Below are positions 18,689 through 28,174 of a stretch of DNA of 64,000 bases, in pieces. Source of the DNA: Candidatus Koribacter versatilis Ellin345 (GTDB lineage: Bacteria > Acidobacteriota > Terriglobia > Terriglobales > Acidobacteriaceae); the NCBI RefSeq assembly GCF_000014005.1, contig NC_008009.1:434001-498000 (forward strand), in the 5' to 3' direction. The position numbers were made by a program, and so were the translations under genes. The notes beneath the pieces were generated by a model, which was given only the letters and a program-made list of their open reading frames with translations, had not been told where the DNA came from and searched no databases. Positions within the stretch are counted from its first letter, which is position 1; every line of letters starts with the position of its first letter.

Positions 18689-21600
18689 CTAGAACTCGTA
18701 CCGGAGAGCGAATTGCATGCGGCGGTACTGAGTCATGGTGTTGGTGTATTGACCGAATTGGGTGGAATTGCCGATCGAGCCGTTATTGAAGGCCATGGTG
18801 AGGGCGTCGAAGCGCACGGAATTAGTGACGTTAAAGACATCCCACTGGAACCTGATTAACTGGCTTTCGGTGATTTTCCAGGCTTTGGCGAGGGACGTAT
18901 CCATGTTGAAGAAGCCGGGTCCGATGAGGTTGTTACGTTGGCCGGACTCTCCTGGATAGGCGTAGCGGAAAGCATTGATGGCGGTCGACGGGTCGGCGAA
19001 GACATTGGGTTGACCATTGATCATGTAGGTCCCGGTCTTCGGCTTCGGTCCGACCAAGATGGAATCGCCTCCGAGCTCCCAGTTGGTGGCCCAATTCGCG
19101 CCGTTGTTGACGCTGAATGGATAACCACTGGAGACACGCAGAATCCCGCTTAACGACCAGCCTCCAAGAATGGCGTCAGCGAAACGGCCCGAATCAGTTC
19201 CCCAACGTTGTCCATGTCCAAAAGGCAGGTTATAGACCCAATTGGTATTCAGTTGATGGGTGGCGTTGAAGTCGGAAAGCGCGTGCAGGGCACGGGGATC
19301 CCAGCTATTGATGATCTGTCCGCCGGGACCGCTCACCCAGGAAATGCGCTCGGCGTCGGAACCCATGTCGAGGGATTTCGAGAAAGTGTAGTTGACATCG
19401 AACTGAAGGTTGGAACTGCCATGGTGGCGAAGGGAGAGTTCCAGCCCGTGGTAGCTGCTAACGCCGATACTGCGCCACGCGTACAGCGATGAGAACTGGG
19501 AATCGTAGAAGTGGTACGGACCGTACTTTCCGTTGATGGTCGAGCAGGCGGGGAAGCAATCGCCTGGGTTCTGAAGCCCGGGGTAATCCAGATACTGAAG
19601 GGCAGTGGTTGCGTTGGTTGGAACGCAGGCAAACAGGTCGTAGACGGTCTGCGTAGCTGAGTAGTTGGCACCCGTGTCGGAACCATTCGAACAGCCGTAG
19701 ATTTTTCCAGCTCCGGCAGCGTTGGGGAAGATGTTCTGCCAGAACGGAATGTTCGGGACTGTACTGATGTCGGCGCCGGCATTGGCGTACTTCACAAGCA
19801 TGGTAGCGGCAGTGAAGTAGTCCATTCCGGACTTGGGATCCACGATATCGAGAGGTGTCGCGAGATCATCCTGCTGCAGCAGGCGATGTCCGAAACGCCC
19901 GACGTAGGAGGCTTCGACAACATAATTCTTCGCAAATTCGCGGGTGATGGAGAAATCCACCACGTGCGAATACGGCGTTTTGAGGTGATCGTCGAGGCCC
20001 CAAGTGATGGCGAAATTGTCGGGGTAGGTGATGGGCCAACCATTCGCCGGGGGAGGAGCGAGGATGGAGCCCGGCAGTCCGACGATGTTGTTCATGCGCT
20101 CGGCAGAGCCGGGATCAATGATGCCAGCCGGGTTGGTGATGGTGGTGGTGAGACCAAACGAGCCGTACTGATCGAAGGTGTTGATGATGCCTTCGCCGAA
20201 GTGATCGTAGTACATGCCGTAGCCACCGCGGATCGAACTCTTACCATCGCTTCCAAAGAGCCAATGCATGGGACCATGCTCGAACTTGGGAGAGTAGGCG
20301 AATGCGAGACGCGGCGCAAAGTCTTTGTAATCCCACGCCCAGTACGGTTTACCACCGTTTCCCTTGCCGGACAGGTCGAAGGTCATGGAGGGCTGGTTGG
20401 TGTTGCCTTGAAGCATGCTCTGCCAGCGCTGCTGGTACCAGTCGCCGACGTTGATGGTGGGTTGCACTTGCAGCCCGTTGGATTCGAAGGGGGGCTGCAG
20501 CAAGCTGTAGCGAACGCCGCCAGTGATGGTGAGGTTCGGTTTTATGCGCCACGAATCCTGGATGTAGAATTCGCCCTCGTTGTCGCGATAGTGGCGTGAG
20601 ATATATGCGCCTTGGTCGAGGGTATTTCCGGTGCGGTCGCGGTTATACGTCGTGTCAACCTCGGTGATGAGGCCGGCGAGTGCTCCCATCGGGTAGTCGT
20701 AATTGTTGGTCCACCCGGAATCGACGGCCGGAAAGCCGTAAGCGGCAGGATCAAAGGCTTGGCCGGTGTTGGCGATGCCTGCATTCACGAGCCACGAGGG
20801 ATTCGAACTGGCGCCGGAGAAGGAGTTGCTATTGTTGTGATGGTAAACGTCGATTCGCCGGTAGTTTCCACCAAACTGGATGGTGTGGTTGCCATGGATC
20901 CAGGAAACATCGTCCATGATGTTCTGGACGGGCACGTTCACTGACGCAGACCGGGAGAAAGACTGAAGGGTGTCAATCCCGCGCAGCGTGAAGAAGGACT
21001 GATCGCTGAGACCGGAAGTTGAACCACCCTGTCGAATATAGCCGTAGCGCAAATTGTTGACCCAGTTTGCTCCGAACGCGGCGGTATACCCTGCAGCAAT
21101 GCCCTTGTTGTTGTCGCGAGTCTTGGAACTAGCAGGCTGGCCGGGGAACTGTTCCACGCCGAAGGAAGTGTCGTCCTGGAGGTTGCCGCGAACGAAGAGG
21201 CGATGGTTACCGTTGGCGGTGAGGTTGTAGTCCAGTTTCAGGATCGAAGTATTCTGATTCAACGGCTGCGGAGAGCTAAAAACGTAGCCACTGTAGTTTA
21301 GTCCGTCGCCGATGACGGTCGTGTTCGGGGCTGGGTACTGCTGGAGATAGGCCATGACGGTCGGGTCGGGACCGATACCCTGTGGATCCATGTAGGCGAT
21401 CTGGGTGGGATCGAGCCGCTGAACACAGCCATCTCCACAGACGTACGAGATGTACCCGTGGGCCAAGTCTTTGGTCGGAACGGTACGAAGGACGGACACG
21501 TCCTCACGTTGTCGCAAGCCTTCGTAGTTAAAGAAGAAGAACAACCGATCTTTGATGATTGGTCCGCCGACGGATCCGCCGAAGTTGTTACGAAGATACT

Positions 21601-22462
21601 TCTGTGGGGTGTTCGGTTCGCCGCTCGAAATTTCAGCCGCCTTGGTGAACCATTCGTTCGCAACGCCCACCGTGGGCCTGTGGTACTCGTAAAGCGAGCC
21701 GTGGTATTTGTTGCTGCCGCTCTTGGTAACGAGTTGGACCTGCGCGCCTGAGGAGCGGCCCTGGTCAGCATTGGAGTTGGTGGTGGTAACGCGGAATTCT
21801 TCGAGAGAATCGGGCGTGCTGCGGAGAGCACCGTTGAAGGCGAAGCCGTTGGTCTGGTCGTTGTTGTCGAGACCGTCGAGAGTGACGTTGGACTGATCAC
21901 TACGTGCACCCTGGGTCGCGCCGTTACGGCTGTCGAATGTCTGGTCGATTTGATTATTGTTGCCGACATACACCACGCCAGCCTGGAGGCTGAGGAGTTC
22001 GGTCGGGTCGCGCGCGTCAAGGGGCAGCGACTTGATCTGGATATTGCCAAAGGCGTTACCCAAGCTGGCATCTTGGGTATTCACGAGCGGAGCTTCACCG
22101 GAGACATCCACGGTGGTAGATTCCGCACCGACGGTCATCGAGATATTGGCCGTCGCCGGGGTGCCGATGAGCAACTGAAGGGTCTGGGTTGTGGTGTTGA
22201 AGCCCTTCATTTTGACCGTAAGTGTGTAGGTAGCGGGCGGGACCTGGACGAACTGGTATTCACCCTGACCGTTCGTGTCCATGTTGCGGGTGAAGTCTGT
22301 TTTGGCGTCGTGCAGGGTAACGTTCGCACCGGATATGACGCCGCCGTTCTGGTCAACGACGGTACCTCGAACAGCGGTGGTGGAAGTTTGTGCGTGCAGG
22401 CAGAGGGTTGAGAGCACGAAGGAGAAAAGGAGGAACGTCACCCGAATCCGCGAAATCCGCAT
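18689..22462 (-). CDS. TonB-dependent receptor, Oar-like (receptor 1)
   Basis: A 1257-residue outer-membrane protein. ATG 22462 is preceded by AGGAG at 6 bases and opens with a signal peptide (MRISRIRVTFLLFSFVLSTLCLHAQ). Residues ~30-115 are a carboxypeptidase-regulatory-like domain (VRGTVVDQNGGVISGANVTL), followed by a plug (LSLQAGVVYVGNN, NVTLDGLDNND) and a long beta-barrel ending MQFALRYEF with the usual terminal Phe. Oar-like receptors import large substrates using TonB energy; the ligand is unknown. No SusD partner is adjacent. The DGLDNND and TTNSNADQGRSSGAQV segments are typical of acidobacterial paralogues. Confidence 0.93.
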   Translation of the reverse strand: MRISRIRVTFLLFSFVLSTLCLHAQTSTTAVRGTVVDQNGGVISGANVTLHDAKTDFTRNMDTNGQGEYQFVQVPPATYTLTVKMKGFNTTTQTLQLLIGTPATANISMTVGAESTTVDVSGEAPLVNTQDASLGNAFGNIQIKSLPLDARDPTELLSLQAGVVYVGNNNQIDQTFDSRNGATQGARSDQSNVTLDGLDNNDQTNGFAFNGALRSTPDSLEEFRVTTTNSNADQGRSSGAQVQLVTKSGSNKYHGSLYEYHRPTVGVANEWFTKAAEISSGEPNTPQKYLRNNFGGSVGGPIIKDRLFFFFNYEGLRQREDVSVLRTVPTKDLAHGYISYVCGDGCVQRLDPTQIAYMDPQGIGPDPTVMAYLQQYPAPNTTVIGDGLNYSGYVFSSPQPLNQNTSILKLDYNLTANGNHRLFVRGNLQDDTSFGVEQFPGQPASSKTRDNNKGIAAGYTAAFGANWVNNLRYGYIRQGGSTSGLSDQSFFTLRGIDTLQSFSRSASVNVPVQNIMDDVSWIHGNHTIQFGGNYRRIDVYHHNNSNSFSGASSNPSWLVNAGIANTGQAFDPAAYGFPAVDSGWTNNYDYPMGALAGLITEVDTTYNRDRTGNTLDQGAYISRHYRDNEGEFYIQDSWRIKPNLTITGGVRYSLLQPPFESNGLQVQPTINVGDWYQQRWQSMLQGNTNQPSMTFDLSGKGNGGKPYWAWDYKDFAPRLAFAYSPKFEHGPMHWLFGSDGKSSIRGGYGMYYDHFGEGIINTFDQYGSFGLTTTITNPAGIIDPGSAERMNNIVGLPGSILAPPPANGWPITYPDNFAITWGLDDHLKTPYSHVVDFSITREFAKNYVVEASYVGRFGHRLLQQDDLATPLDIVDPKSGMDYFTAATMLVKYANAGADISTVPNIPFWQNIFPNAAGAGKIYGCSNGSDTGANYSATQTVYDLFACVPTNATTALQYLDYPGLQNPGDCFPACSTINGKYGPYHFYDSQFSSLYAWRSIGVSSYHGLELSLRHHGSSNLQFDVNYTFSKSLDMGSDAERISWVSGPGGQIINSWDPRALHALSDFNATHQLNTNWVYNLPFGHGQRWGTDSGRFADAILGGWSLSGILRVSSGYPFSVNNGANWATNWELGGDSILVGPKPKTGTYMINGQPNVFADPSTAINAFRYAYPGESGQRNNLIGPGFFNMDTSLAKAWKITESQLIRFQWDVFNVTNSVRFDALTMAFNNGSIGNSTQFGQYTNTMTQYRRMQFALRYEF

Positions 22463-22625
22463 GTGAACTCCTACAGTCTTTCTTTTACTTTTTCTGAGAG
22501 GTGAACCCGTTTGGTGGCAGAGCGAAGCAATCAAGGTGCCGAATTACGAAACTCTGAAATCAAACGGTTTAAACCGCAACCCAATCCGGAATGTCCGAAA
22601 CGATACGCAAAACAAAAGGGACTGT

Positions 22626-24161
22626 CTACAGTTTTTGGGACGAACGCCGGGACGGAAGCCGCGAAATAGTGATTGCTGCTAGAGCAATTAAAAGCGGATA
22701 GCACTCAAGTGTGTACCGCGGTTCGGGGTTCTCGAGGGTGCCGAGGAAAGCGGTGCGGATGAGGAGGAAGGCGAGCACGGCAAGAAGGTAGCGCGGGCGC
22801 GGGCGGAGGAAGCAGGCGACGACGGCGAGTGCGACGAAGATGAGGTTGATGAGGCCGAGCCCTGCGGCTTTGAAGGAGTTCCAGAAATCGTCGGTGTAGT
22901 CCTGCCACCAGCGGCTGTCGAGGGGGAGAGTTTCAGTGCGCGGGCGCAACCACATATCGGTAATGCGCAGGAGCGGCAATTGCACGTAATAGCGGAAGGG
23001 ATGGCGCGCGACGCGTTCGCGGGCAAGTTGTTCGAATTGTTCGTCGAGTTCGGGCCAGATGGCGGTTCGGGTTTGGTACTGCTCGAAGAGATCGCGGGTG
23101 CGCGCTTCTTCTTCGGGAGTATCGTAGGCGCGACGCGGAAGGAGTTCGACATCGGACGCGGAGCCGGGCATTTGCCAATAGATGTCTTCGACGGAGACGT
23201 ATTCGGCCATCCAGGTTCGAACCCAGTGGTTGAAGCCGAGCGGAGTGAACTCATCGAGATCGCTGGCGTAGCGTGGCGCAAGGGGTTGAAAGTGTTGGAA
23301 GGTGCGCCAGTTGCGGATCGTCCAGGGGATGAGCGGTGCGAGAGCGATGGTGGCGACTAGAACGCCGGCCGCGAAAGTTTGCTTGCGCTGGGGGTAGCGG
23401 ATCAGGCGGACGAAGAGGAAAAGGAGCGTGGATGCGAGGAGGATGCCGCCGTCGGGGCGGAGTTGGATGGCGGCGGCGATGGAGAGGCCGCAGAAAAACC
23501 AGGGCCAGAAGCGTCTGGTAGGGGATAGGGGTCCTTCGACTGCGCGCATTGCGTGCGCTTCGCTCAGGATGACAGAGCTAGTTTTACTCGTTGCTCCAAC
23601 TGGTTGAGGCGAGTCGAGGGCGATGTAGAGGAACCAGAAGGCGCAGGCGATGGCGAAGATGCTCAGGGTCTCGGGCATCGGGCTGGCGACGTAGTTGGCG
23701 GTGAAGGGGCATAGGCAGGCGAGGATGAATGCGATCTTGCCGGCGCGCTCGGACATCATGCGGCGGGCGAGGTCGGCGACGACGAAGCAGGAGGCGATGT
23801 CCACGAACATCTGGACAAGCATGACGGCGGTGTAGTGTTCGCGGCCGAAGAGGGCGAAGCAGACGGCGAGGAAACTGGGGTAGCCGGGCAGGCGGATCCA
23901 GGTGGGGTTGGGCGGTCCGACTAACTGGGTAAAGCCGTAGATGCCGTGATCGATCCAGTTCTTGGCTATGTCGCCATAGATGTAGGTGTCGCCGGTGACG
24001 TGCGGGAACTTGAAGATGAAGACGAGGCGGAAGGCGAACGCGACGAGCGCGCCGATGAGGAATAAGCCTTTGGAATCGCGGATGAATCGAATCACTCTTG
24101 AAATGATACCTGTTCGTGGGATACGGGCAGAGAGTTGATCGGTGAGAGTTTGGGTTTGCAC
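22626..24161 (-). CDS. Polytopic membrane glycosyltransferase, GT39/PMT-like
   Basis: A 511-residue inner-membrane protein with about ten hydrophobic segments. An early Asp motif in HVTGDTYIYGDIAKNWIDHG matches the first periplasmic loop of PMT/ArnT-type enzymes, which move sugars from polyprenyl-phosphate donors to proteins or lipids. PGYPSFLAVCFALFG and GREHYTAVML follow, as in PMT_2 proteins. The start is GTG 24161 without a clear ribosome site. It is divergent from the GH18-NodB-GT2 gene with a 68-bp gap, suggesting shared envelope-glycan work. Around residues 196-215 a stretch (SSVILSEAHAMRAVEGPL) is the translation of a dispersed DNA repeat inserted in frame. Confidence 0.8.
   Translation of the reverse strand: MQTQTLTDQLSARIPRTGIISRVIRFIRDSKGLFLIGALVAFAFRLVFIFKFPHVTGDTYIYGDIAKNWIDHGIYGFTQLVGPPNPTWIRLPGYPSFLAVCFALFGREHYTAVMLVQMFVDIASCFVVADLARRMMSERAGKIAFILACLCPFTANYVASPMPETLSIFAIACAFWFLYIALDSPQPVGATSKTSSVILSEAHAMRAVEGPLSPTRRFWPWFFCGLSIAAAIQLRPDGGILLASTLLFLFVRLIRYPQRKQTFAAGVLVATIALAPLIPWTIRNWRTFQHFQPLAPRYASDLDEFTPLGFNHWVRTWMAEYVSVEDIYWQMPGSASDVELLPRRAYDTPEEEARTRDLFEQYQTRTAIWPELDEQFEQLARERVARHPFRYYVQLPLLRITDMWLRPRTETLPLDSRWWQDYTDDFWNSFKAAGLGLINLIFVALAVVACFLRPRPRYLLAVLAFLLIRTAFLGTLENPEPRYTLECYPLLIALAAITISRLPSRRSSQKL
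23517..23577. repeat. Dispersed repeat family B, copy 2, inside a CDS
   Basis: A GGTAGGGGATAGGGG lead, CCTTCGACT, an inner palindrome-like GCGCGCATTGCGTGCGC, then GCTCAGGATGACA. It shares both ends with the intergenic copy at 12861. It is read through in frame by the minus-strand glycosyltransferase gene. Confidence 0.8.
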
Positions 24162-24229
24162 TGATATGGAAACACGCGGGGCGGACGTTTGACGTGTGTT
24201 TTTGCTGACCTCGATAATGAAAGATTCAA

Positions 24230-27200
24230 ATGCCAGGTCCTGTTTTCTACGATCCAGAGCGTAAGCGGTGGCGCCGGTTGCGGATGGCGCTCGACATCAC
24301 GGGCGTGCTCGCGACGCTGCTGATCGTGTTTTTCATTGTGAGTATTGTGCGGAACACCAATGTTCCATCGCTCGGCTTGACCGAAGCGAAAAAGCCCTAC
24401 CACGCGCTCAAGGAAAATCAAAAGCGGAAGTATTTTCGGAAGGCGAGTACGCACCGCAAGACGAAGCAGGCGCCGTCGCAGGTGCAACTGAACACGACGG
24501 AAGGAATCCGCGCGGCGTTTTATGTGGATTGGGATGCGGCGAGTTTTTCTTCGCTGAAGCAGTACTATCCGCAGATTGACTTGCTGTTTCCCGAATTTCT
24601 CCATGTGCTGACGGAGGATGGGCATATCCAGGGCGTGACGGCGGAGAACAAGTTGTTCGATGTGATGGATGCGAGCGGCAAGGTGCGTCCGGTGGACGAC
24701 AAGTTGATGCCGTATCTGAAGGCGGAAAAAGCGGAGACGGAAGTGTTTCCGCTGGTGAACAACTTCGATCCTATCGCGAATGAGTGGAAGAGCGACATCG
24801 GCGATTTCCTGGACGATCCGGCATCACGCGCGAACTTCCGAAAACAGATCGACGCCTTCCTGGGGAGCGATCGATACCGCGGACTGACGCTGGACTTCGA
24901 AGAAATTCCAGTGGACTCCATGCCGGGGTTCGAGGCGCTGGTGAGTGAGATTTATCAGGACATGCACGCCAGCGGGAAGAAGTTGTATATCAGCGTGCCG
25001 GCGAAGAACACGGACTTCAACTACGAGGCGGTGGCAAAGAATTCCGACGGCCTGATCCTGATGAATTACGACGAACACTATCCTGGCGGGCCGGCGGGGG
25101 CGGTCGCGTCGCAGGATTGGTTTGTCGAGAACCTGAAGTTTGCGGTGAAACATGTGCCGCGCGAGAAGATCATCTGCGCGATCAGCAACTACGGGTATGA
25201 GTGGACGACGATCGGCAACGCGAAGCTGCCGCAGACGGCGCACACGGTGAGCACGCAAGAGGCATGGACGACGGCGGAGGAGTCGGATGCGGATGTTGAA
25301 CTGGATGGCGACGCGCTGAATCCGCACATTACGTTCATGGAAGGCGAGAACGCGCGCCACGATGTGTGGTTCACCGATGGAGTGACGGCGCTGAACCAGA
25401 TGCGCGCGGCGCAGCAATTGGGGATCGATACGTTTGCGTTGTGGCGCCTGGGGTCGGAAGACAGGTCGTTATGGAATGTGTGGGACCGTCCGGGGGAGCA
25501 GGGTGCGCCGGACAAGTTAAAGGATGTGCCTCCGGGACAAGACGTGGACATGGAGGACGCCGGAGAGATTCTGCAGATAGAGGAGAGGCCGGCGCCGGGG
25601 CAGAGGACGATCAAAGTTGATGCTGAGACGGGACTGATCAGCGAGGAAGACTTCACGAAGATTCCGTCGCCGTACCGGATTGCACGCTATGGCAGCAGCG
25701 ATAAGAAGATCGCGATCACGTTTGACGATGGGCCGGACCCGACTTGGACGCCGAAGATCATGGAAGTGCTGGATAAGTATGGGGTGAAGGGGACTTTCTT
25801 CCTGATAGGGGTGCAGGCGGAGAAATATCCGGGGGTGATGAAGAAGCTGTACGACGATGGGCACGAGATTGGGAACCATACGTTTACGCATCCGGATATT
25901 TCGAGCGTTTCGCGTTCGTACTTCAAGACAGTTGAGCTGAACCTGACGGAACGATTATTTGCTGCGAAGTTGGGCGTGAAGCCGGTTCTGTTCCGTCCGC
26001 CGTACTCGATTGACCAGGAGCCTGATACCGCTGACCAGGTAGGGCCGCTGGAACTGGCGCAGGACATGGGGTACATCACCGTTGGCGACAAGATTGATAC
26101 CAACGACTGGCGCGATGACCCAAGGAAGACCGCGCCGGAGATGTTCACCGAGGTGATGAACAATCTGCCGCCATGCAAGCCGACGAACTTCCTGACGTGC
26201 GGAAATGTGATCCTGATGCACGATGGCGGTGGCGATCGCAGCGAGACAGTGAAGGCGCTGAACTTGATCATCCCGGCAATGCAGGCGCGTGGATACAAGA
26301 TTGTTCCGGTGTCGGAACTGCTGGGAAAGACGCGGGCGGAGGTGATGCCGCCTATCAGCAAGAACGAGCGCTGGGCGGCAATGGTGGCGAGCCTGAGCTT
26401 CATTCTGTTCGGCGCCGTCAGCCAGTTCATCATTGCAGTGTTCTTCGTGGGCGACGTATTGATGACCGGGCGGTTGGTGTTTATCGGCACGCTGGCGATT
26501 TATGACCGCATCCGCGGGCCGAGGTTGACAGCAGACCCGGATTATCGGCCGGCGGTGGCGGTGCTGATTCCCGCATACAACGAAGAGAAGGTGATCGAGC
26601 GCACCGTGCGCAGCGTTCTGGATTCGGATTACCCGAAGCTGCGGGCGATCGTGATCGACGATGGCTCAAAAGATGCGACGGTGGAGGTTGTGGAGCAACT
26701 GTTCGCGGCGGAGATTGCGAGCGGGAAAGTCACGCTGCTGACGAAGCCGAACTCGGGCAAAGCGGCGGCGCTAAATTATGGTCTGGAGTTCGTGACGGAG
26801 GAGATATTCGTCGGGATTGATGCGGACACGATCATTGCGCCGGATGCGATTGGATTGCTGGTGCCGCACTTCCAGAACCCGAAGATTGCGGCCATTGCCG
26901 GCAATGCGAAGGTCGGGAACCGCGTGAATTGGTGGACGCGGTGGCAGGCGCTGGAGTACATCACGAGCCAGAATTTCGAACGGCGTGCGCTCGATGTATT
27001 CGGCGCGGTGAGCGTGGTGCCGGGCGCGATTGGCGCCTGGCGGACGGAGGCGGTGCTGGCGGCGGGGAAGTATCACCACGACACAGTAGCGGAAGATGCC
27101 GACCTCACGATGGCGCTGCTGCAAGATGGATACCGGGTGGAGTACGAAGATCTGGCTCTGGCATACACCGAGGCGCCTTCGACGGCGAATGGGCTGATGC

Positions 27201-27694
27201 GACAGAGGTTCCGGTGGTCGTTCGGAATTATGCAGTCGGTGTATAAGCACCGCTCGGCGTTCAAACAAGGTGGGGCGCTGGGATGGTTTGCGCTGCCGAA
27301 CGTGGTGATCTTCCAGATACTGCTGCCGCTGGTGTCACCCTTCATTGACCTGATGTTCCTCTTTGGCGCCGGATCGTACGCGTGGAACCGGTATATGCAT
27401 CCGGAATCCACGGACCCGAGCAGCTTCCACAAGCTGGTGTTGTACTTTGCGCTGTTCCTGGTGATTGATTTTGTGGCGTCAACCATAGCGTTCACGCTGG
27501 AGAGGCGGCAGCCGGGCGGGCAGAAAGATTTTTGGCTGTTGGCGCACGTGTGGCTGCAGCGGTTCGCGTACCGGCAGCTGTTTTCGATCGTGCTGATCAA
27601 GACCTTGAAGCGGGCGATTGAAGGCGGAGAGTTCGCCTGGGACAAACTGGAGCGCATGGCGTCGGTAAAACCTGTAGGAGTTCACACGAAGTAG
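24230..27694 (+). CDS. Trifunctional fusion: GH18-like, polysaccharide deacetylase, GT2 synthase
   Basis: An 1154-residue membrane enzyme. After a transmembrane anchor (~20-40), a YaaH-like GH18 domain carries GLTLDFEEIP near residue 220, with the catalytic Glu kept. A NodB deacetylase domain starts near 492 with TFDDGPD (catalytic Asp and metal Asp) and HTFTHPD (metal His pair), then RPPYSID. A transmembrane segment near 720-745 leads into a processive GT2 domain: VLIPAYNEE (~778), IDADT, AEDADLT and QRFRWSFG (Q-x2-RW, ~991). It ends with transmembrane helices. The likely job is to make, deacetylate and trim a beta-linked N-acetylhexosamine polymer, combining what PgaC and PgaB do separately. 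The polymer is inferred. No cellulose-type BcsB or PgaA partner is present. Confidence 0.9.
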   Translation: MPGPVFYDPERKRWRRLRMALDITGVLATLLIVFFIVSIVRNTNVPSLGLTEAKKPYHALKENQKRKYFRKASTHRKTKQAPSQVQLNTTEGIRAAFYVDWDAASFSSLKQYYPQIDLLFPEFLHVLTEDGHIQGVTAENKLFDVMDASGKVRPVDDKLMPYLKAEKAETEVFPLVNNFDPIANEWKSDIGDFLDDPASRANFRKQIDAFLGSDRYRGLTLDFEEIPVDSMPGFEALVSEIYQDMHASGKKLYISVPAKNTDFNYEAVAKNSDGLILMNYDEHYPGGPAGAVASQDWFVENLKFAVKHVPREKIICAISNYGYEWTTIGNAKLPQTAHTVSTQEAWTTAEESDADVELDGDALNPHITFMEGENARHDVWFTDGVTALNQMRAAQQLGIDTFALWRLGSEDRSLWNVWDRPGEQGAPDKLKDVPPGQDVDMEDAGEILQIEERPAPGQRTIKVDAETGLISEEDFTKIPSPYRIARYGSSDKKIAITFDDGPDPTWTPKIMEVLDKYGVKGTFFLIGVQAEKYPGVMKKLYDDGHEIGNHTFTHPDISSVSRSYFKTVELNLTERLFAAKLGVKPVLFRPPYSIDQEPDTADQVGPLELAQDMGYITVGDKIDTNDWRDDPRKTAPEMFTEVMNNLPPCKPTNFLTCGNVILMHDGGGDRSETVKALNLIIPAMQARGYKIVPVSELLGKTRAEVMPPISKNERWAAMVASLSFILFGAVSQFIIAVFFVGDVLMTGRLVFIGTLAIYDRIRGPRLTADPDYRPAVAVLIPAYNEEKVIERTVRSVLDSDYPKLRAIVIDDGSKDATVEVVEQLFAAEIASGKVTLLTKPNSGKAAALNYGLEFVTEEIFVGIDADTIIAPDAIGLLVPHFQNPKIAAIAGNAKVGNRVNWWTRWQALEYITSQNFERRALDVFGAVSVVPGAIGAWRTEAVLAAGKYHHDTVAEDADLTMALLQDGYRVEYEDLALAYTEAPSTANGLMRQRFRWSFGIMQSVYKHRSAFKQGGALGWFALPNVVIFQILLPLVSPFIDLMFLFGAGSYAWNRYMHPESTDPSSFHKLVLYFALFLVIDFVASTIAFTLERRQPGGQKDFWLLAHVWLQRFAYRQLFSIVLIKTLKRAIEGGEFAWDKLERMASVKPVGVHTK

Positions 27695-27703
27695 GTATAG
27701 GCG

Positions 27704-27780
27704 ACGACGAAGGTCGTATGGCCTGACGTGTCGGGTCAGGAGATAACTGTTGGTAACGTTTGCCCTGGAGCAGTTATCTC
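27704..27780 (+). promoter_or_regulatory. Leader with three consecutive hairpins before a receiver gene
   Basis: ACGAC-GAAG-GTCGT (27704-27717), CCTGAC/GTCAGG (27722-27740), and a perfect 10-bp pair GAGATAACTG (27740-27749) / CAGTTATCTC (27771-27780) with a 21-base loop containing CTGGAG. The last arm ends 4 bases before ATG 27785, so folding would hide the only ribosome-site-like sequence. Function is inferred. Confidence 0.55.
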
Positions 27781-27784
27781 AAAA

Positions 27785-28168
27785 ATGTCGAAGCAACCGA
27801 AGATTTTGTTTGTGGAAGATTCCATCTTCTTTCGGAAAGCGGTAACGCAGACGCTGACCAATGAAGGTTTTGAAGTTCAAACGGCGGCGACTGGCGAAGA
27901 GGCACTGCAACGGGCGCAGAACGAAACGCCGGACATGATTCTCCTGGACATGATGTTGCCGCGACTGGACGGCATGATGGTCTTGCGCATTCTGCGCAGC
28001 GGAGAGAAGACGCGAAACATTCCCGTTATTGTCCTTTCTGGAAACGCCATGGAACGCGACCGGGCAACGGCGCAGAAACTTGGCATTTCGCACTATTTCC
28101 GCAAGGATGCTTCACCGATTACTGAATTAGTGACCACGATGCGGGCGATGCTCGGAGTTGTGGCGTAG
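27785..28168 (+). CDS. Stand-alone response regulator receiver protein
   Basis: A 127-residue single receiver domain (CheY-like). VEDS holds the acidic pocket, MILLDMMLP the phospho-acceptor Asp, VLSGN the switch Ser, and FRKDASP the conserved Lys. No output domain is fused, so it must act through a partner protein. ATG 27785 is chosen over a frame starting at 27728 because the latter would run through the hairpin leader. It is followed after 6 bp by a second receiver gene, likely in one transcript. Confidence 0.88.
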   Translation: MSKQPKILFVEDSIFFRKAVTQTLTNEGFEVQTAATGEEALQRAQNETPDMILLDMMLPRLDGMMVLRILRSGEKTRNIPVIVLSGNAMERDRATAQKLGISHYFRKDASPITELVTTMRAMLGVVA

Positions 28169-28174
28169 GCTTTT

